Below are positions 5,894-7,561 of a stretch of 7,561 bases of DNA, one piece after another. Position numbers and translations under genes: made by a program. Numbering within the stretch: position 1 is the stretch's first letter; the number at the start of each line of letters is the position of its first letter. Below the pieces are notes generated by a model that ran no database searches, was not told the origin of the DNA, and was given only the letters and a program-made list of their open reading frames with translations. Location: positions 1 through 7,561 of the forward strand of contig JAIRTB010000042.1 of the NCBI GenBank assembly GCA_031255155.1. Reading direction: 5' to 3'. Source of the DNA: Rickettsiales bacterium. GTDB taxonomy: Bacteria > Pseudomonadota > Alphaproteobacteria > Rs-D84 > CACZYB01.

Positions 5894-6673
5894 TTATTTC
5901 CCCTTTCGGGACGGATAGGACTCCCCTCTATCTTCCTCATCGGAAGCATCGGCGTCCGCGGAAGAGGGCACGGTTGCGGAATCGACGGCATCGCCGGCAT
6001 CGGCGGAATAGGACGCAGAGGCGGCGAGAGTCGCGGCCTCGACCGAATCATCCCCATCATATTCTTCGCCGTCGGCGGCAGAGGCCTGGCCCGAGATCGA
6101 ATCGGCCCTGTCGCCGGAGGAGGCGTCTTCGCCAGACCGGGCGGCGCCGTCTTCGGATCCGCCTGTTTCAGAAGCGGCGTTTTTATCCGCGGCGGCGGCC
6201 CTTTGCTCGGCAACCTCGGCCTCGTCCAGGGACCTTGCCACATTGACACGCACATAGATTTCTATTTCGGGGTGGAGCGCGACCCTTACCCTATAAATGC
6301 CGATATCCTTTATCGGAGTGTCGATGGATATGCGGCCCGGGTCCACGGACACGCCCGCCTTGTCCGCGACGGCCGCCGCAACATCCTTGGCGCCGACAGA
6401 GCCATACAAGTGCCCGGCGTCGCCCGCCTGGCGTATTATAACGAACGAGCCGCCCTCTATTTTCTCCCGCACGGTTTCGGCCGCGGCAAGCGAAGCCCTC
6501 ATCCCGGATTCCAAGGAGGCCTTTTTCTCCTCGAAATACCTTAGGTTGGCGGCAGTGGCGCGCAGGGCCTTTTTGCCGGGCAGAAGAAAATTCCTCGCAT
6601 AGCCGTCCTTGACCCTCACCCTATCCCCGAGCCGCCCGAGCCGCCCGACTTTTTCAAGCAATATAATTTCCAT
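5894..6673 (-). CDS. rplI: Ribosomal protein bL9 with a long acidic C-terminal tail
   Basis: bL9 binds 23S rRNA on the large subunit near the L1 stalk and helps maintain frame and subunit quality. The N-domain (1-52) has MEIILLEKVGRLGRLGDRVR and the rRNA-binding GYARNFLLPGKKALRAT. A helical linker follows, and then the C-domain with FVIIRQAGDAGHLYGSV (77-93) and TPIKDIGIYRVRVALHPEIE (119-138). NVARSLDEAE at 144-153 is typical of Alphaproteobacteria. The family core ends near residue 150. Here about 100 more residues follow, dominated by Ala, Ser, Asp, Glu and Gly, apparently disordered, closing with the basic SRKGK. The frame stays open with no shift, so the tail is encoded and not an artefact of one error. 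AAGAGGTG precedes the ATG, and the gene starts 31 bases after rpsR. Confidence 0.97.
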   Translation of the reverse strand: MEIILLEKVGRLGRLGDRVRVKDGYARNFLLPGKKALRATAANLRYFEEKKASLESGMRASLAAAETVREKIEGGSFVIIRQAGDAGHLYGSVGAKDVAAAVADKAGVSVDPGRISIDTPIKDIGIYRVRVALHPEIEIYVRVNVARSLDEAEVAEQRAAAADKNAASETGGSEDGAARSGEDASSGDRADSISGQASAADGEEYDGDDSVEAATLAASASYSADAGDAVDSATVPSSADADASDEEDRGESYPSRKGK

Positions 6674-6704
6674 ATCGCACCTCTTGTCTTTTCCAGCCTT
6701 TTAT

Positions 6705-6938
6705 CTATTCATTATTGGCGACATACGGCATGAGCGCCAGATAGCGCGCGCGCTTTATCGCCTTGGCAAGCGAGCGCTGGCCCGCCGCCCCGGTCCCCGA
6801 TATGCGCCGCGGGATTATCTTGCCCCGCTCGGTTATGAATTTCTTCAAGAGGCGCACATCCTTGTAATCAACCTCTTCAACGCCCTTCAACGGGTCGATT
6901 TTCCGGCGCGCGAAGCCCGGTTTCTGATCAAACGCCAT
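6705..6938 (-). CDS. rpsR: Ribosomal protein bS18
   Basis: This 77-residue small-subunit protein forms a heterodimer with bS6 on the platform of the 30S subunit. The family core is clear: [19 protein letters not shown] followed by [32 protein letters not shown], the last part being the rRNA-binding region. Length is normal. Its ATG lies inside the end of rpsF: the two genes share 11 bases in different frames. The ribosome-binding site GGGAGG is within the last codons of rpsF, so translation of the two partners is probably coupled, which fits their 1:1 assembly. The N-terminus [11 protein letters not shown] has no conserved zinc cysteines. Confidence 0.98.
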   Translation of the reverse strand: MAFDQKPGFARRKIDPLKGVEEVDYKDVRLLKKFITERGKIIPRRISGTGAAGQRSLAKAIKRARYLALMPYVANNE

Positions 6939-7323
6939 AGCCGCCTCCCATTCTTTTATCCCTATTGTCCCGCTCGAACCCGCCGAAGCGGTCGTCGCGG
7001 TCCTTGTCCCTTAGAACCGCGCTCGGCCCCTTGGAGGGCTCGGCAAGGCGCACGCTCATATACCTAAGCACATTCTCGGAAAGCGAGAGCTTGCGCTCGA
7101 ACTCTTTCACGGCCTCGGCCGACGCGGACGATTCCACCAGGATATAATGCCCTTTCTTATTCTTCTTTATCCTATACGCAAGCGAGCGCAGGCCCCAGTT
7201 TTCCTCTTTGATTATCTTGGCCCCGGAACCTTCCAAGACCGACTTGAACGCGGAAACCTCGCCGTCGACCTGCTGCGGCGTCAAATCCTGACGCAGGATG
7301 AACACAGACTCGTATATCGCCAT
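6928..7323 (-). CDS. rpsF: Ribosomal protein bS6
   Basis: bS6 is a 30S platform protein that binds 16S rRNA as a dimer with bS18. The fold starts with [20 protein letters not shown] and contains the characteristic [23 protein letters not shown] (about 42-64) and [15 protein letters not shown]. After the roughly 95-residue core comes [17 protein letters not shown] and a charged, Gly-rich tail ending MGGGYGV, as is common in Alphaproteobacteria. Total length is 131 residues. ATG is chosen because AAAGGAG stands about 6 bases upstream. It is the first gene of the operon, and its 5' leader can fold into a hairpin that may be the autoregulatory bS6:bS18 site. The last codons double as the rpsR ribosome-binding site and start. 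Confidence 0.98.
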   Translation of the reverse strand: MAIYESVFILRQDLTPQQVDGEVSAFKSVLEGSGAKIIKEENWGLRSLAYRIKKNKKGHYILVESSASAEAVKEFERKLSLSENVLRYMSVRLAEPSKGPSAVLRDKDRDDRFGGFERDNRDKRMGGGYGV

Positions 7324-7343
7324 ATCTTGCTCCTTTCGGTTTG

Positions 7344-7387
7344 TTCAAGAGGTTTCGCTTTGAAAGGCGCGCGCGCCTCCTCTTGAA
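7344..7387 (-). promoter_or_regulatory. Structured rpsF leader, candidate bS6:bS18 autoregulatory RNA
   Basis: In the minus-strand transcript a perfect 9-bp stem pairs UUCAAGAGG (7387-7379) with CCUCUUGAA (7352-7344). Immediately inside its 5' arm is a second stem, AGGCG/CGCCU (7378-7365), leaving a 12-base one-sided bulge UUCAAAGCGAAA. CCG follows 4 bases after the stem, just before the AAGGAG ribosome-binding site. An alternative pairing of CCUUUC (within 7362-7367) with GAAAGG (7332-7337) would hide the ribosome-binding site, so the leader could switch. Autoregulation of rpsF leaders by bS6:bS18 is established in several bacteria; this leader's match to that motif is inference. Confidence 0.5.
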
Positions 7388-7425
7388 AATCCGCCCATTT
7401 CGAGCCGGGGCGGAAAGACGGCCAA

Positions 7426-7454
7426 AGACTATATCCCCGAGGCGGATTTGTCAA
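7426..7454 (-). promoter_or_regulatory. Promoter of the rpsF operon
   Basis: On the minus strand a perfect TTGACA (complement of 7449-7454) is followed by TAGTCT after 17 bp (complement of 7426-7431), or by TATAGT after 15 bp. Transcription would start near 7420, giving a leader of about 95 bases that holds the hairpin region. It stands back to back with the tRNA-Val promoter, the two -35 elements being 16 bp apart. Confidence 0.65.
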
Positions 7455-7461
7455 GGGGAAA

Positions 7462-7488
7462 CTTTTTCGCTTGAAATCGGCGAAAAAG
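7462..7488. repeat. Perfect 9-bp inverted repeat around the tRNA-Val -35
   Basis: CTTTTTCGC (7462-7470) and GCGAAAAAG (7480-7488) are exact reverse complements separated by 9 bases. The loop begins with TTGAAA, the -35 of the tRNA promoter. The arms are two helical turns apart centre to centre, a spacing that suits a dimeric regulator. As RNA it would form a hairpin but lacks a following T-run in either direction, so an operator is more likely than a terminator. Confidence 0.45.
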
Positions 7489-7498
7489 CTTTTATAAT
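7471..7498 (+). promoter_or_regulatory. Promoter of tRNA-Val
   Basis: TTGAAA at 7471-7476 is followed after 16 bp by a perfect TATAAT at 7493-7498. The start would fall near 7505, a few bases before the mature tRNA 5' end. The strong -10 fits a stable-RNA gene. Confidence 0.8.
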
Positions 7499-7511
7499 CC
7501 TTTGCGTTCGC

Positions 7512-7561
7512 GGGTGTGTAGCTCAGCTGGCTAGAGCACTACCTTGACATGGTAGGGGTCA
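7512..7561 (+). tRNA. tRNA-Val (GAC), 3' end cut by window
   Basis: The 5' half of a tRNA is visible. The acceptor strand GGGTGTG (7512-7518) is followed by TA and a D arm, GCTC (7521-7524) paired with GAGC (7534-7537), with loop AGCTGGCTA. The anticodon stem CTACC/GGTAG (7539-7543 with 7551-7555) closes the loop TTGACAT, anticodon GAC at 7546-7548, which reads GUC and GUU valine codons. The variable region starts GGGTC as in other tRNA-Val(GAC). The T arm and 3' acceptor strand lie beyond the window, so acceptor pairing cannot be checked. Confidence 0.93.

Noticed and set aside
5875..6246. Plus-strand Arg-rich frame (runs like RRHRRHRRNR) opposite the bL9 tail
   Set aside because: It is the antisense image of Ala/Asp/Ser-rich codons; it overlaps a recognised gene and has no ribosome-binding site.

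Overview
The window looks like chromosomal DNA of an anaerobic or microaerobic alphaproteobacterium, probably from an uncultured, possibly gut-associated lineage. The alphaproteobacterial signal is in the ribosomal proteins. The bL9 contains NFLLPGKKALRAT, IRQAGDAGHLYGSV and NVARSLDEAE. The bS6 carries a [18 protein letters not shown] tail. The order rpsF-rpsR-rplI has no ssb between the genes. The anaerobic signal is a complete one-chain pyruvate:ferredoxin oxidoreductase. The assignment rests on family resemblance recalled from memory, not on a database search.

Left end (1-1053): an AT-rich block. One 60-base line (421-480) counts 21 G+C, against 38 of 60 at 4141-4200 in the neighbouring oxidoreductase gene. 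It holds the last 50 codons of an unrecognised plus-strand gene. This runs tail-to-tail, with a 21-bp overlap, into a minus-strand beta-class DNA N6-adenine/N4-cytosine methyltransferase. The composition and layout suggest an acquired island, possibly a restriction-modification locus.

Centre (1054-4743): a 160-bp spacer contains a 13-bp dyad and a good sigma70-type promoter. Behind it stands nifJ/por, an intact 1130-residue pyruvate:ferredoxin oxidoreductase whose ferredoxin domain is unusually compact. A 137-bp convergent spacer follows, with a 12-bp direct repeat and weak hairpins.

Right half (4744-7511, minus strand): read in transcription order, a structured leader is followed by rpsF (bS6), rpsR (bS18), rplI (bL9 with a 100-residue acidic tail), a 76-codon Cys-containing small protein and an HhH-GPD DNA glycosylase-like protein. 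A 40-codon very basic protein lies after these and may have its own promoter. The genes are tightly packed: rpsF and rpsR overlap, and the spacers are 31, 9 and 14 bp. The repair-type gene and the small ORF are therefore probably co-transcribed with the ribosomal genes.

Right edge (7462-7561): a tRNA-Val(GAC) gene, cut by the window end, is transcribed divergently from rpsF. It has its own TTGAAA/TATAAT promoter, and the -35 sits in the loop of a perfect 9-bp inverted repeat. No CRISPR array, insertion sequence or rRNA is visible.
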